Assembly (NCBI GenBank): GCA_025449115.1
Contig: JAHLKC010000143.1
Span: 39,139 to 103,138 of the forward strand
Length of the DNA stretch: 64,000 nucleotides
From: Chytridium lagenaria
Taxonomy: Eukaryota > Chytridiomycota > Chytridiomycetes > Chytridiales > Chytridiaceae
Reading direction: 5' to 3'
Positions 22,925-35,184 of the stretch are shown piece by piece (the first letter of the stretch is position 1; the number at the start of each line of letters is the position of its first letter). The notes beneath the pieces are model-generated. The model saw nothing but the letters and a program-made list of their open reading frames with translations, was not told where the DNA came from and did no database searches. Made by a program: the position numbers and the translations under genes.

Positions 22925-25904
22925 ATCACCGTCGCTTCTTGTTTTTCTTCTCCCTCGCCTTTTCATTGCGCTTCTCCTTCTTCGTGACACCGTCAACCAT
23001 CTACAAAACACACCGGTATCAGCATATTATAACTTTTTTTAAAACAAGAAATGAGCATAAAAGTACCTTATATCTTCCTTTAACACCCTTTGGCCGTCCT
23101 TTCAAACCTCTATTCATATTTCTTGCCACAACAACCTCCGGCCGTTTGGTCTTCTTTGCCAAAGCCTTCTTCATGATCTTACTTGCATCCCTCAATTTAG
23201 TCCGATCAGGTACATCCTCATCATCCGCTACAATCGTCGCCTTCTTCAACGCCTTCTTCAACTTATTATCCGCCTTCATCTTTTGTCTAAACTTCGCCTC
23301 CGCAACCTTCTTGATGGTCGTGCATCGAGCGCGCGCATACGAGCTTTCATCAATTGAACTGCTTCTTTGGTAACGGGAGGTGACGTTGACTGTGGCGTTT
23401 TTCGTCTTGGAGGAACCATTCGGGCATACCGTCGGGGTCATTAAAGAGTAGCGGTTGAAGGCGTCGTCGATAAGATCACGACGAACCTTTTTGGATAAGC
23501 TTTTCAGCGAGGTGTACTTTTCGCGGAATCAATAATGAAGTTGTGTTGGGGTCGTGAATTGCGGTCAGCATCAAGGAGGGGCGATTTCATAACGGCAGGG
23601 AGGAGCATTATCATCGTCGTCGTCTTCTTCACCTTAACCATTTTCACTAAAACAGAAAATGTAAGTTTAATGTGGTAGATTAAAACAAAGGGCATTCAAA
23701 AATAATAAACAATTATTGAAACAAAAGGCATTGAAGAACATTAAAAAAATTATGCAAAAAAAGAAGTATTACTTCTTTCTAGGCTTATAATACCTCATCC
23801 GACTCCGAGTCAGATGCTGCCAACACCCTTTCCCATATCCTTCAGAACAGACCTCCACTATCAGCCCTCAAATAGGAACTTTTGAAAAACATCTTTGCTT
23901 ATTCGACAACTGCTCCTCATCCATCTCCTCCTCACCTCCGAATCAGAATCAGAATCAGAATCGGAGCCAGAGGCATGTCACTACCTTCCGCTTATCTGCG
24001 CATTCTGCTTCTTTCCATTCGATCCATACCATTCCTCAATTCCTTGCCACTTGCTTTCGCGCTTGCGGGCAGCTTAGGATACGGGAGCGATACGTTCTTC
24101 GTAAAGCTCGTACCTGCAAGAACGACGGGTCAATGTGATTCCGAACATCGTTGCAAACTAAAAAAAAACAACGAAAAAAAAAACCATACAAGTTGTTCAT
24201 CTCATCCTCAAATGCTTCACTTTCACTCTCTTCATCCTCCGTCTCGCTTTCGTCCTCCTCTCGTCATCATCAACAATCGCAGGGATTTCGTCGCCTTGAT
24301 TTTTTTTCCGGCATCCTCTTCTTCTTCCTCTTGGTTATCCATATCATCACAATCATCCCACCGTCAACCTCAAGACCAATATCAGTCGGTGTCTCCATAC
24401 AAGACGAAGACGGAGAAGTTGCTTGCTTGCGGCCACAGCCTTAGCTTCTCACGCTTCAACTCGCCTCCATCTCACGGCTTGTCTTGAAGCTTTATTTGCA
24501 ACGAATGTCAGTGAAACGCGATAATATGGTTAAAACGGTTAAGTACGCACTTCTTCAGCCATAGCTTCGCCTTCTCCGGCGTCTTCGTCTTTTCGGGCTC
24601 CTCTCGCCTCCTTTACAGCTTTTTCGGGTTTAACCCAAGTTTCCTGATCCATCCCTCCACTTCATCAACTCCTTGAACTCCCTTTTCCCAAGAACTCTCA
24701 AATCATCACAGTACTCTTGATTGCGTCAGTGGTAAGATGATGATTCCTTATATCTTTTTCTTCGTCGTAAATGTAAGCTGTTTGATTTCGCGAGGAGAGT
24801 GACGAATTCGACCTTTCGCATGAAATCAGAGACGGAGTTGACTACGTGGAGAATTGCGGCCGTCGCGTAACTTCTCTGTGACGGGTTTTTTCTATCATCG
24901 AAAACACATGTAGCAACTTCAACAAGCATGGAAAGAAGGCAAATACTCACTCAGGGTGGAACAAATCATTCATCACAGCTCCTGCATCTCCTTCTTCTTC
25001 TTATCATCCAACTCCTCAAAGTTCTCTCTACATCTTAAATACATGCTTGGATCCAACAATTTCGGGTCAATCTTCTTTGGCGCAATAAAGTCTGCACACC
25101 ACGAAAATTTCGGCAGAGACGTTACGCGAAGACGGGTTTCGTGGCTTCGACGCTCTTGAAGAGTTGGTTGAACACCACATCAAGTTGTTGTAGTTTTGGA
25201 ACGGAAACCTTTGAAACAAATGTACGCGGGGATAAGAATTCGGTGGCGAGTTTAAGTGCGGAAAGAGTGAGCTCGGATTGGGCAAAGGCGTCTTGCACCA
25301 GGCTACACCAACGTTAGGGCACCGTCGTGAAGGACTATGATTTTAGAATGAATTAGATGAAATGTTGTAAGTTCAAAATGAATAGAGACTTACACGTCAG
25401 CCTTCCATGTCTTGAGCTCTGATCTGAGGATAGCCTACACTTGCTGGAAGTAATATCCTCGACGTGAGTCGTCACATTGGGAATGGGTTTAATGGGTGCA
25501 AGATCACCTGTAATAGAAAGAATGAAGCATGTGAGTTCAGACAAATAAAAGAAAGTTGAAGCACAGAAGCAGGCGATTGACAGTGACTCCAACAATAATA
25601 TCGGCCGGGCATGTACTTTGCGGCAACTGAAGCCTGTTATCAGATAAACACGCATTCCTCTGTTAGCTTTTTTACCATTTCAACAGCAAAACCAAGTACA
25701 GAAGAGAAGAGACATAAACGAATAGACTCACCAACCACCAGGTGCCGCACAAAGATCAATGCAGACCTTTGACTTCTCCAAAAAGTTGTACTTTTTGTTG
25801 ATCTGAATGAGCTTAAAGGCAGAACGGGCTCTGTAGCCTTGCTCCTTGGCCATGTGGTAGTATTTGTCCAGACGACCCTTCGCATACTTCTTCTTGATAG
25901 CCAT
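22925..25904 (-). CDS. SPB1: Spb1-type 27S pre-rRNA 2'-O-methyltransferase
   Basis: Nucleolar AdoMet-dependent methyltransferase for large-subunit rRNA. The start codon at 25904 opens [39 protein letters not shown], and the AdoMet site [11 protein letters not shown], followed after an intron by [62 protein letters not shown] and [13 protein letters not shown]. The catalytic tetrad positions K (SAFKL), D (HDGAPN), K (SKVF) and E (AEIF) are all present, though in alternating frames. The middle region (about 25000-23900) is charged and poorly resolved. The Spb1 C-terminal domain is clear: [34 protein letters not shown], then [20 protein letters not shown] and the stop at 22925. Several frame shifts. 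Confidence 0.93.
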
Positions 25905-27041
25905 TGCTGCGGATTATAGAATGTAGGTCAACGATGGGAGAAAGAGGGAGTTGTTGCCGGCGGTGATGGTGATAATGTGGAGTGAGACGGAATGTAAGGA
26001 GTGTGGGTTGCCTGTATGAATAGAGTCCTTAATGCTATGCAATGCAAGTGTATGCGGATCCTGCAATGCGGGGTCTTTCTAGTCTTGCGATAGACTTTTT
26101 TAGCGTAACAATAACCAAAAAAAAAAAAAAAAAAAAGTGGTGCTGTTTTTTTACAAGTGACAACCTGACACAAAAATACTATTTACATACATAAATATAT
26201 GGAAGAAGAAAATCAGCAACCAATCGCAGCGAGCAGTGGCAGTAGTGGATACAGCCGTCATTGCTTATTAGCTATATCAAAGATGGTGCTTACTTTGGAT
26301 AATCGTTGATGCGGAGTTACATTTCATTTCATTTTCATTGTGGTTTCATTGTGGACATTTGGAAACGGGAGTCAAATTATGGAGTTTGAAGAGTTCTTTA
26401 TTTTCTTATTATGGCAACAGCGTTGAGTCAACATATCAAACCAGCTTCAACGCCATTCAGTAGCGCTTTAATGCTGAAGAATTTTAAAAATACGTGGACT
26501 GAAAGGTAAGTTGATTAGGATCAGGATATGGATGGATGGATGAGCGAGTGTAGATGTGAATAAGGTGCCTCAGGGATTGTTCACCATGTTAGATAATAAT
26601 CACAGTATGTCATTTGTCCTATCTATTTTGTGTCACCGGCCAAATAGGTAAAAATAAAAAGGGAAAGTTGGATGTTGATGATAGATCAGAAAGAGATGCT
26701 CACCATGAAGACATTTGAAACCGGACTTGTATAACACCATTCATGCTTACCCATAATGAACTGCAACCTTAGATGGATACGTTTTATCAAGGAATGAAGA
26801 AGTGAGAAGAGGGTTGGGGTGATTGGGAGTTGAGAGAGTTTTGAATAAATTACAAGGTGGAATGCCCTTTATATATCATGGATTGTCAGTTTTTTCTTTT
26901 TCTTATATTTTTATGGTGTACATATTTCCATTTGTTTTGATTTTTGCAGGAGGAGCAATATGGCTCTAGTATCTATACGTAGCCGCATCGTCATCCGACA
27001 GGCATCGCATTAGTCACACTCTCTTGCTCCTTTCTCCAACA
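25905..27041. other. Non-coding interval upstream of SPB1
   Basis: Begins with the SPB1 promoter side and has a 20-base A-run at about 26117-26136. 26330-26560 on the minus strand gives a short open stretch containing ALLNGVEAGLI that may belong to a small unresolved gene, but no family could be named. 26880-26945 is T-rich. No firm gene. Confidence 0.4.
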
Positions 27042-27720
27042 AATGCTCAAGGGTTACCTCAGTTCCACTCAGAGGCTCCATCGCTGCGTTCGTAATAATA
27101 GTAACTCATTCACCGTCAAACATACACCATTTGCTCAAGATATAGCGCTATCTCACCATCATCTCATCCTCACATCCACTTTCAATCATCCAACCCACAA
27201 CTCTACTTCAAACCCATAGTCAACGAAGACAGAGGTTTATTCTCATGGTCCTGCGCTGCGCATTTTTGGTGTGGGATGGGGTTATTTGCAAGCGCCTTTG
27301 TTGGGATTATTATGGCCTTTTGTGTGTTGCGTTAGTCGGAGTGATAGCGCTGGGTAAGCGACTTTCGCAAAAGCCATGGATTGCTATTAACTTGCTTATT
27401 ATATGCATGCAGTGAATCTACCTTTTGCATCCATAATCATGGCAATCGTAGTTATGTCCATTCGTTACGCCAAGGTACCCGTCGGCACCAAGATCTTCCT
27501 CCCCTGAGTCCGTGTATTTCTATCTATACGTTATACCTTCTATTGACACTACTTCATCAAATATGCCTAACCAGTCGACACAAGTATGGTGAGACTTGCT
27601 TTCATATTTTGTCCAGCATTCTCTCCCTTGCAAGCTTGGAGCCGTTATGATTTACTACGTCATGTATCCTGTCTACGCTGTCAGGCCAGAACCCTTCCGG
27701 TGAAAACGAATGCTATTCAT
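27042..27720 (+). CDS. Possible small mitochondrial inner-membrane protein
   Basis: From the ATG at 27042 the frame gives MLKGYLSSTQRLHRCVRNN, a basic amphipathic start like a mitochondrial presequence. After a frame change near 27190, LYFKPIVNEDRGLFSW and a hydrophobic segment AAHFWCGMGLFASAFVGIIM follow. After an intron (about 27352-27411), ASIIMAIVVMSIRYAKVPVG follows. The pattern of a charged F..DRG..F motif and two membrane spans loosely recalls TMEM223-like proteins, but similarity is weak and the frames are broken. May be a decayed gene. 27721-28438 downstream holds only a dubious 103-residue minus-strand frame at 27876-28187. Confidence 0.35.
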
Positions 27721-28438
27721 ATTTAGTTATATTCTGTCCATCTCCCAGCATTGTTTATCTTTGTATGCCTTTTGTAGATTACCCTCAACATGTTTAATAA
27801 CCCGCTACTACATCTAATCCTGCTACTGATCTTGGGATGCCATCACACTGCCGATGGAGATGGGTCAACTTTAGATTATAGAACGTATCTTGCGTATCGG
27901 CTTTTGGATAAAGTACTTTGTACTAGTTTTAAGTTGGAAAGATCTTTCGCTTTTGGATGACCTTTGCGCGTATTTGAAAGGATGTATGCGGAATCTTTCA
28001 CCTGTGTCAGAACTTGCTGATAATGTTTTTCATGCTCTTGCCCAAGATCCCCATTGATATCGAGGTCTCCACATTGAGTTTTTTTTCCCGTTCGACGAAG
28101 GGAGTTGAGCGGTCTATGAGGAGAATATGGGGCGTTGTAAAAATGGTGGCGGATTTTTGAGGATGTAGAGAGGTTGAAGTTTTTCATGGTTATTACGTAA
28201 CCGTCCGGAAGGAATACATAGCAAGTGAATGATACGCAGCAGTAAACATTTGTATATTTATATCTTAAGCGTTCGTTCTCATTTTCGTAATGATTTATTT
28301 GAAAAAGTGCTGGCGCTTTTTTGCGAAAACATAGCTAATTTAGGCTCACATGTAAATCTTACGTCAGGGGAGCAAGTCTGCTCCCAGAGATCTCTAGGAG
28401 TCTGTAAGTTGGACAAATAGAAAGAGAGTGCAAAAGAC

Positions 28439-31400
28439 ATGGTTTGGGCAGAGGCAAAGTATCAGTTTGTGGCGAGCTTCATCATTCACCCAGAAATGAA
28501 GAGCGAGTGTGATGCGCATGCTCGCATTATCCTCACCGAAGTCTTAGAGCAGCGAAGGTGGGTAGGCTTAATTCACTTCTATCAAACTGACTTTTAAGAA
28601 TGATAACATCATCGCAATTTTTGAGACTGCAGGAATTAGAAAATGTTCATGGCGTTCTTCTGTTGAATTACGTTAGGAATTTGGAGGTGGAAGGGAGAGA
28701 GTTAGTCTGCAAGTATTTATGGAGAAGAAGACTCATCGTTATTGCATAGAGAAGGTGTCTGTGTTTTGTCCCACTTTGAACTCGTCAGGCAACAATTCGA
28801 GTACATTTGCAAAATTCGGACTTACGGGTTGAAATATCGGAAAAGAGGGGAGCACATAATGTAACGCGTTTTGCTTTAGCAAAATACTGTTTTCCTTCTA
28901 TGTCTATTTTTTATTTCTTATATTTATTTATTTTTTGTTGTCTGTTCTTCTCTTCCTTCTTCTCTACTTTATTTTTCTTTCAACTAAAGCAACTATTGCA
29001 GCTTGACCAGAATTATTGGCGTTCGCACATGACCCAGGCAGATTGCCTCGTCATGACATCGGCAATTTTTTACAACGCTCTAAGACTCGCATCTATCTCA
29101 ATGAACGAGGTAATAAATGCTATTTCTGAAAACTTATTTTTTAAGGTTCAACTTTATCGTTCTTGATGAATGCCATTATGTGAGGGAACAATCTCACCAC
29201 GTCCAAATCATGTCTACATACTATGCCAAATGCGATGACCGACCAAAAGTTTTTGGAATGACTTGCCTGCCGGCTTTAGAAAGAGTAGACATCAGCACAG
29301 CGATAAGGTATTGATTATTATTTCATTCTTCATTGATGGATTTACCCAGCAAAATGGAAGTGGCTTTATTCAGCACTGCAATTATAGTGAATGAAGCAAC
29401 TCCAAATGCATATCCTCCTTCAAATGAGGATAGTCTCATTCAGGGTGATATTGAGTATGAGCATGACGATAAAATTGTGGATGGGCAGTATTTTATTGGC
29501 TTGCCGAAGACTTTTAAGGAAGGGTGGGAGAAGAGGCTTGGCTGGCTCGTGATTATTGAAATCGAAGAAGAGCACAGTTTACCACGAATTCTCGATTTTG
29601 GATTACTTGTTCCGGCCCAGCTGATGGACGATATTGAGCGTTGTTGTATGTTTTTGGTTGATGGTCATCCGGTGAAGCTCAAGTTGTCACTCAATAAGCA
29701 CCAGTTGATTTAGCTCATCGGTTTAATGAGCTACTGAAGTACGCCGAGGTTCTTTGGACGCCTTGCTGTTGGAAGCGTTGAAGAATATTTCGAATTGGCA
29801 ATCAATCTACCTTGTGGTCCCGCTTGTCGACGATAGAGAACACGTGCGGAGGTCCTTTATTCAAGGCTATCGCCTTAATGATCTGATCGACTGGAATGCT
29901 ATTACAGCTGCCACATCTAGCTTCTCGGGAGTGAAATCACCTAGGAGCTTTTACGATGCTTCTGCTCTCTTCGAAGCTTTGGGGCAAGACCTTGTCGTGG
30001 GCGATAAATATTTTTTTGTCGAAAGTATAGAGTCTTGAAGGTTGAAAGAGACAAAAGACCTCACACAACCCGCTGTACATTATCTACCCTCAAGTCTACG
30101 GCGTTTACCAGTGTGGCTGACTTTTATCACCAAAAGTTAAAGGTAACAGAGGATATTGAGGAAGATCAATACCTTCTACGCGCAGTTCCGATTCCGCATG
30201 TACATCAAGGTGGATGTTTGCAGCAGCCCATATCACCCCGCACCGTTTTTTCTAATCCCTCAATTCTGCAACAAGTTCCCCATCACGTACTCTCGCATCG
30301 TCCAGTCGGTACTCTTTCTTCCTCTTATCATTCGGGCGATCAATTTCGCAGTTCTCACAACAGAGTTGCGGGCGTCGATTGGTCTGGAGGCGTTTATATC
30401 TCCGCCGCTGATGATGGAGGCGATGTCGTCTTGTGGCGGAATGACTGGGAGGGATTACGAAAGACTTGAATTTCTTGGAGATTCCTTCCTGAAGCTTCAG
30501 CTTTCACTGGATCTTTTTTGCAAGCACCCGACAAAGAATGAGGGATGGTTGACAGCATCCCGGCAGCTTCTGGAACAAAATTCGAATCTTGAGCATGCTG
30601 GAGTGAAGCTGGGGTTTCCATCATCGAGTTCAACGCAAACCATTAGCAAGAAGACGTGGTTCCCACCGGATTACAAATTAAGGCAAACACAACATGTGTC
30701 AAACAAGGCAATCGCTGATACAGTTGAGGCGGTTATTGGAGGGTGTTTTGCGATGAGTGGGTCTTATGGTGGCGGGCTTGCTGTGAGACAGCTTCTTGGG
30801 CTGAAAGATATTCAACAGGATTGGAGAGAGTATTCCAAGATGATGAGGAAGAACGATGGGGCGTTGGAGGAGTTTTTGAGTGTCGCGGAACGTGAGGAGG
30901 TTAATTTGCGGTTACACCTGCATAAGCAGGTTGAGGAGATGTTTGGATATACTTTCAAGGATCCGTTTCTTTTATGTGAAGCGCTGACGCACCCATCTGC
31001 AAGGAAATCAGGCTCGGCTGATTCTTCTCAAAGGTTGGAATATCTTGGTGAGATACAGACAAGTGTTACCCATTTGATCGTCAACGTCTGATGCTAAGAT
31101 TCTTTCTTTATTCCAGGTGATGCTGTCTTGGGCTGTGTTATTGCGGATATTTTATTCCGTGAGCATCCAACGGGACGGCCAGATATCTTTCGATCTTGAA
31201 AACGGAGCTTGTGAACAACCAAATTATCGGCACTGCGTCTTTCATGATGGGACTACATACACTGTTGATCCACACAAGTACATCCCTTGCTGCGCAAATC
31301 ACCACGTTTAGTGACCTATTAGAGAGTCGTCTTGAGACACTCAGACAAAAGGTTTCGACCCCGAAGACGGGTGTGGAAGATACCGAACCAAAGCAACGTG

Positions 31401-32473
31401 ATGGCTCTCACAACTTGAGTTCTACCAGTAGGAAACGAAAAGCGAGTGACGTTTCGTATTCTGGTAGACGCAACAAGGAAGGTTTCTTTTGGTTGGGACT
31501 TGATGGGTGCCCGAAAATCCGTCAGTGATGCATATGAAGCTGTGGTTGGAGGGATTTTTTGGATTCTAAGTGCAACCTTGTTGTAGTTGAGAGTGCGATT
31601 CGAAGGACCTTGGTTGACCCTTTTTGGCCATATTTCTTGGAGACGGGGATTGAGGAGATCGTGAGGAATGACGCGATGATTACGGAGGATGATGCGATGA
31701 ACAAACATGACATTGGAATTGATTTATTGAGGATGATGAGATTGGTGGGGTGTAAGGACGTTGTAATGAAGTAAGTACACTGTTTTTCTTAAATCCTCTT
31801 GCGCTTAAAGCTTTGAAGCATTATAGTAATACTTTACTTTGGCCTTTCATCATGTAGATGCGAGGAGGCGGCCAACTCAAAAGTTTGGGAATGCACGATT
31901 ACGAAGCACGGTGTCCTTCTCGGGAAACAGACAGACTCATCCAAAAAGCGCGCCCGTCGTGAAGCCATCAAGATGTCCCTTCCTCTCCTCGAAAAATACA
32001 CGACCAAGAAAGATGACCGTTGCGAGTGCATCATTGTGATCAACGAGGACGAGTCTGATGACTCTGTTAATGGGGAAGTGGAAAGTGTCGCGGCTCCTAT
32101 GAATGACGGGGAGATATACGGTAGGATGTCTATGGTAGGAATTTTTGAAGATGAGGTTGCTGCCGAGATTAAGGAGAAAGTGCTTGGACGAACCATTGCG
32201 CGAGATGAGAAGCGAGAGAAGAGTCGGAGATGTTCTAATGATGCGATGGAAATGGGCGTATTCGAGTTTAGTATTCAGGAATTGGTTTTGGAAATTGCTG
32301 CGATGGAGATCGTGTCGCCTTTGGACAATAGCGTGCTGTCGGATGCTGATGTGGAGGCTGCGAGAGATGGATTGATGTATGACGATGGGGTTTTTAATGC
32401 CAGCGCGAAAACGACGGATGGTCGTGTTGACGAGAGGGAGAGGGTTGCTGTGAACGCGAGGGCCAACCGGTGA
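28439..32473 (+). CDS. Dicer-like RNase III with reduced helicase region
   Basis: Order of parts seen: an N-terminal helicase start with NIIAIFETAGIRK where the family has a GxGKT loop (about 28605-28645), a motif Ia-like LVRQQFEYI, LDQNYWRSHMTQADCLVMTS, motif II VLDECHYV (about 29160) and motif III GMTCLP (about 29262). Then, within about 240 bp, comes the PAZ/platform lead-in LPKTFKEGW, DFGLLVPAQL, YLVVPL, DLIDWNAI, LVVGDKYF (29500-30030). FCNKFPITYSR and RNase IIIa follow: DYERLEFLGDSFLKL with KAIADTVEAVIGG, then RNase IIIb: RLEYLGDAVLGCVIADILF (intron 31054-31114) with SDAYEAVVGGIF. A dsRBD-like segment (IGIDLLRMMR to RREAIKMSLPLLEKY, 31715-32005) and an acidic tail complete it. The HELICc domain and DUF283 are not found. 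Several frame shifts. Confidence 0.9.
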
Positions 32474-33248
32474 GGATGGTTGGAGCTGATGAGTTATTTT
32501 GGGGTTGAACATTGTCGCCATTGCCATGTATACGTCGCTCTATCTTTGCTTTGGTGAATATGCTGAAAGCTAGCATTTCGTATATATTTTGGATATTTTT
32601 TAGTTTTTCAGTTGCTGGCTATTATTCTTCCGGCCCTCTCAAACTTTACGGATAGTGTTGTTCTTTTGCAAACTTTACGGATAGTGTTGTTCTTTTGGTG
32701 AAAGCCAAAGAATAACAAAAAAATAAAGTTTGAGGTACGCTTCTTGGTGGCCCTCGCTGTAAAGTCCAGACTCCATCAAAGCGACAGCTACTGGCTTGTG
32801 AACACGCTTTTAATGAAAATGAAACAATAAATAAACTTTATTCGTTTATGAGGTAATGTTTAGTGCTCATTTGCACCAATATTTAATGAGAGTAAAAGTT
32901 TTCTTTATTACGACGAGTGCATCGTGCGACACGACTGCGACGAGTATGTCGTGCATATATATAGGCGGGTTATTCCACGTTACGGAAGGAGTTTGAGAGG
33001 TTTCACCCTCGTTTTCAACTTTTCAGTGACACTTGGTGACTGGGTGATGCATGCAACGTGTGTGTGCGTTGGTTTTTGCCTTGGTTTTTTTTTTTTTTTT
33101 TTTTTTTTCAAGTTCAAAACTATTAATGATTCATATCACAGCCACCTTTTCCGTATAGTATATAAATCTAACCAACTCTTCACTGGTTCATACATACTTT
33201 GTCACTCATCCAACACTTTCACACTCACTTCCACCACCATCCCAAATA
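32474..33248. other. Interval between Dicer and first SPFH gene
   Basis: Contains a perfect 29-bp tandem duplication (listed separately), AT-rich sequence, and a run of 22 T at about 33087-33109. A TATA-like tatatata at about 32955-32963 and TATAAAT at about 33160-33167 precede the SPFH start, the latter about 85 bp upstream. Confidence 0.5.
32640..32697. repeat. Perfect 29-bp tandem duplication
   Basis: The 29-base unit beginning CAAACTTTACGGATAGTG occurs twice head to tail, 32640-32668 and 32669-32697, without mismatches. It lies about 170 bp downstream of the Dicer stop. Confidence 0.95.
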
Positions 33249-34563
33249 ATGGCATCCTCCGACAATGCTGCTTCTGTCGACGCCCTCATCAAAACTGCTG
33301 CTCCCACCGGCATCTCTGACATGTCTACCGACGTTATGATGCCTGAAGTCGTCATCCCAAAGATTCAGAAATCATTTGCTCATCAGATTGACTTGCCCCC
33401 TTCCAACGATGGTCTCAGCGAATGCTACCAAGGATGTGCCAATTGCTTTGGTACCTGCTTTGGTTACATTGGAATGATCCCTTGTTGCGGTTGCTGCTCT
33501 CCCTTTAGAACCGTTGAGCAAGGTTTCGTCGGTTTGATTTCAAGGTTTGGGAGGTATTATAAGAGGTATGTACTCGAATGCAATCCGTCAAACTTCAAAC
33601 TCTTTGCATTGAAACATCACACTTGGACTTTTACTAACTCTTATCATCCAGTGTCGACCCTGGGCTGTGGCGTATCAACCCCTTGACCGAGAGCATTCTC
33701 TCTGTCGAGATCAGAATCCAAATTGAAGACATTCCTCGTCAGGCAGTCATGTCCAGAGAGTGAGTATATCCACACTCAAATCACCCATATACTACTTCTA
33801 ACACTTTTTCTTTTTTCTTTACTGTTTTCTTTTAGCAATGTTCTCATCAACATTGACTCTGTTCTCTTCTGGGAAGTTGTGGAGCCCTACACTGTAAGTT
33901 AACATTTTTTGTTTTGTTTTAGCATTCTTTATTCATAAAGTAAAAATCAAACTTACATGTTCTTTCTATAAATGAACCAGGCAACCTTCCTTGTCGCCGA
34001 CGTCCGCAAAGCCATCATTGAACGTACCCAAACCACTCTTCGTCACGTCATTGGCGCTCGTACCCTTCAAGACTGTATCGAAAACCGTGAGAGTGTAGCT
34101 CACGAGATCCAAGAAATCATTGCTGGTCCGCAAAAGCCTGGGGTGTCAAAATCGAAAGGTACACGTTTCCTCCTTTAATTCACTATATTTCCCCTAAGCT
34201 AACTCTTCTTTCTCCCTCCACAGCATGCTCATCAAGGACTTCCAATTCAGTGTCGAACTCCAAGAAACCCTCTCCTCCGCCGCAAAGCAAAAACGTGTTG
34301 GTGAAGCAAAGATTATCCTCGCTCAAGCTGAAGTCGAATCTGCGAAACTCATGAGGGAGGCCTCTGATATCCTCAACACCCCCGCTGCTATGCAGATCAG
34401 GTACCTTGAGACACTCTCGTCCATGTCCAAGAATGCCGGGACAAAGGTCATTTTCATGCCGACAGAGTCGAACGCCGGAGCTACCACCGGAGGGGTGACG
34501 GGTGCGGGTGGATCGTCGTCCAAGTTGGTTCAGGCGCAGATTTTGGAGAACTATTCGCAGTAA
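33249..34563 (+). CDS. SPFH/stomatin-like protein, copy 1
   Basis: Band-7 (SPFH) membrane scaffold family. Exons 33249-33565, 33652-33759, 33836-33893, 33982-34158 and 34224-34563. An N-terminal polar tail is followed by a Cys-rich hydrophobic hairpin (CFGTCFGYIGMIPCCGCCSP), then VEQGFVGLISRFGRYYK and DPGLWRINP of the SPFH core, NVLINIDSVLFWEVVEPYTA, RKAIIERTQTTLRHVIG, then a helical C-terminus AAKQKRVGEAKIILAQAEVE, SAKLMREASDILNTPAAMQI, RYLETL. The cysteines around the hairpin would suit palmitoylation, as in stomatins (inference). One apparent missing base near 34130 in AGPAKAWGVKIES. A nearly identical paralogue follows 620 bp downstream in the same orientation. Confidence 0.92.
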
Positions 34564-35184
34564 TTATTAGTACCGTTTGCTATTCGACTGTTTTGTACTT
34601 TCGGGAAATGTTTTTACGGTTATGCATGTTGTTGAATTATTTTTGTGTTGTTTTCCTACTTAATACGTTTTACATGCCATTTCAATCCATTTTTACGTTA
34701 TTCCTTTTCACATCATTGTTACCTTCTCAGCTCAAGTTTCAACACTTTTTTATAGCTTATACTTATACCACATATTTTAATACATGCAAGAGGTACAATC
34801 AACAAGTTTGTACGAGTGAATTATGTTATTGATCGTAGTTTCCTTCTCTGAATCGTTCGTTAATCGTTGTTGCCAAATGAAGCAACTAACTCGTCATGTT
34901 GTGTGACATTATGGTGTAGTATTATGCGGAGTTTGAATTTATGGTGACAAGAAAAAGGACGCAAACGCATCGTCATTTGAACAAATACACCATACCGACG
35001 TCGGCGACTGGACCTCTAATATTATTCAAGTTGCTTACCAGACTAAGTATGTGGCTAGGTTCTGCGGGCTTCGAGCTCACAAACCAGAACCCAGTGCTAT
35101 CGAAATGATATGTCCAGAGATCGCCCATCTTTTGCCAAAAGGCAAAAGGATAATATTGGCCCTTGACATATCAATCAAGCCCCC
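34564..35184. other. Interval between the two SPFH genes
   Basis: T-rich 3' sequence then unremarkable DNA. An open frame from 35051 overlaps the start of copy 2 but has no matching composition in copy 1. No other element seen. Confidence 0.5.

Noticed and set aside
27876..28187. 103-residue minus-strand frame between the small membrane protein and Dicer
   Set aside because: No motif and no supporting neighbour; kept only as a possibility in the interval description.
31937..32527. 196-residue minus-strand frame opposite the Dicer C-terminus
   Set aside because: Antisense shadow; the plus strand carries the dsRBD-like segment and acidic tail.
32640..32697. Direct repeats as a CRISPR-like array
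   Set aside because: Only two copies without spacers, in a eukaryotic genome.
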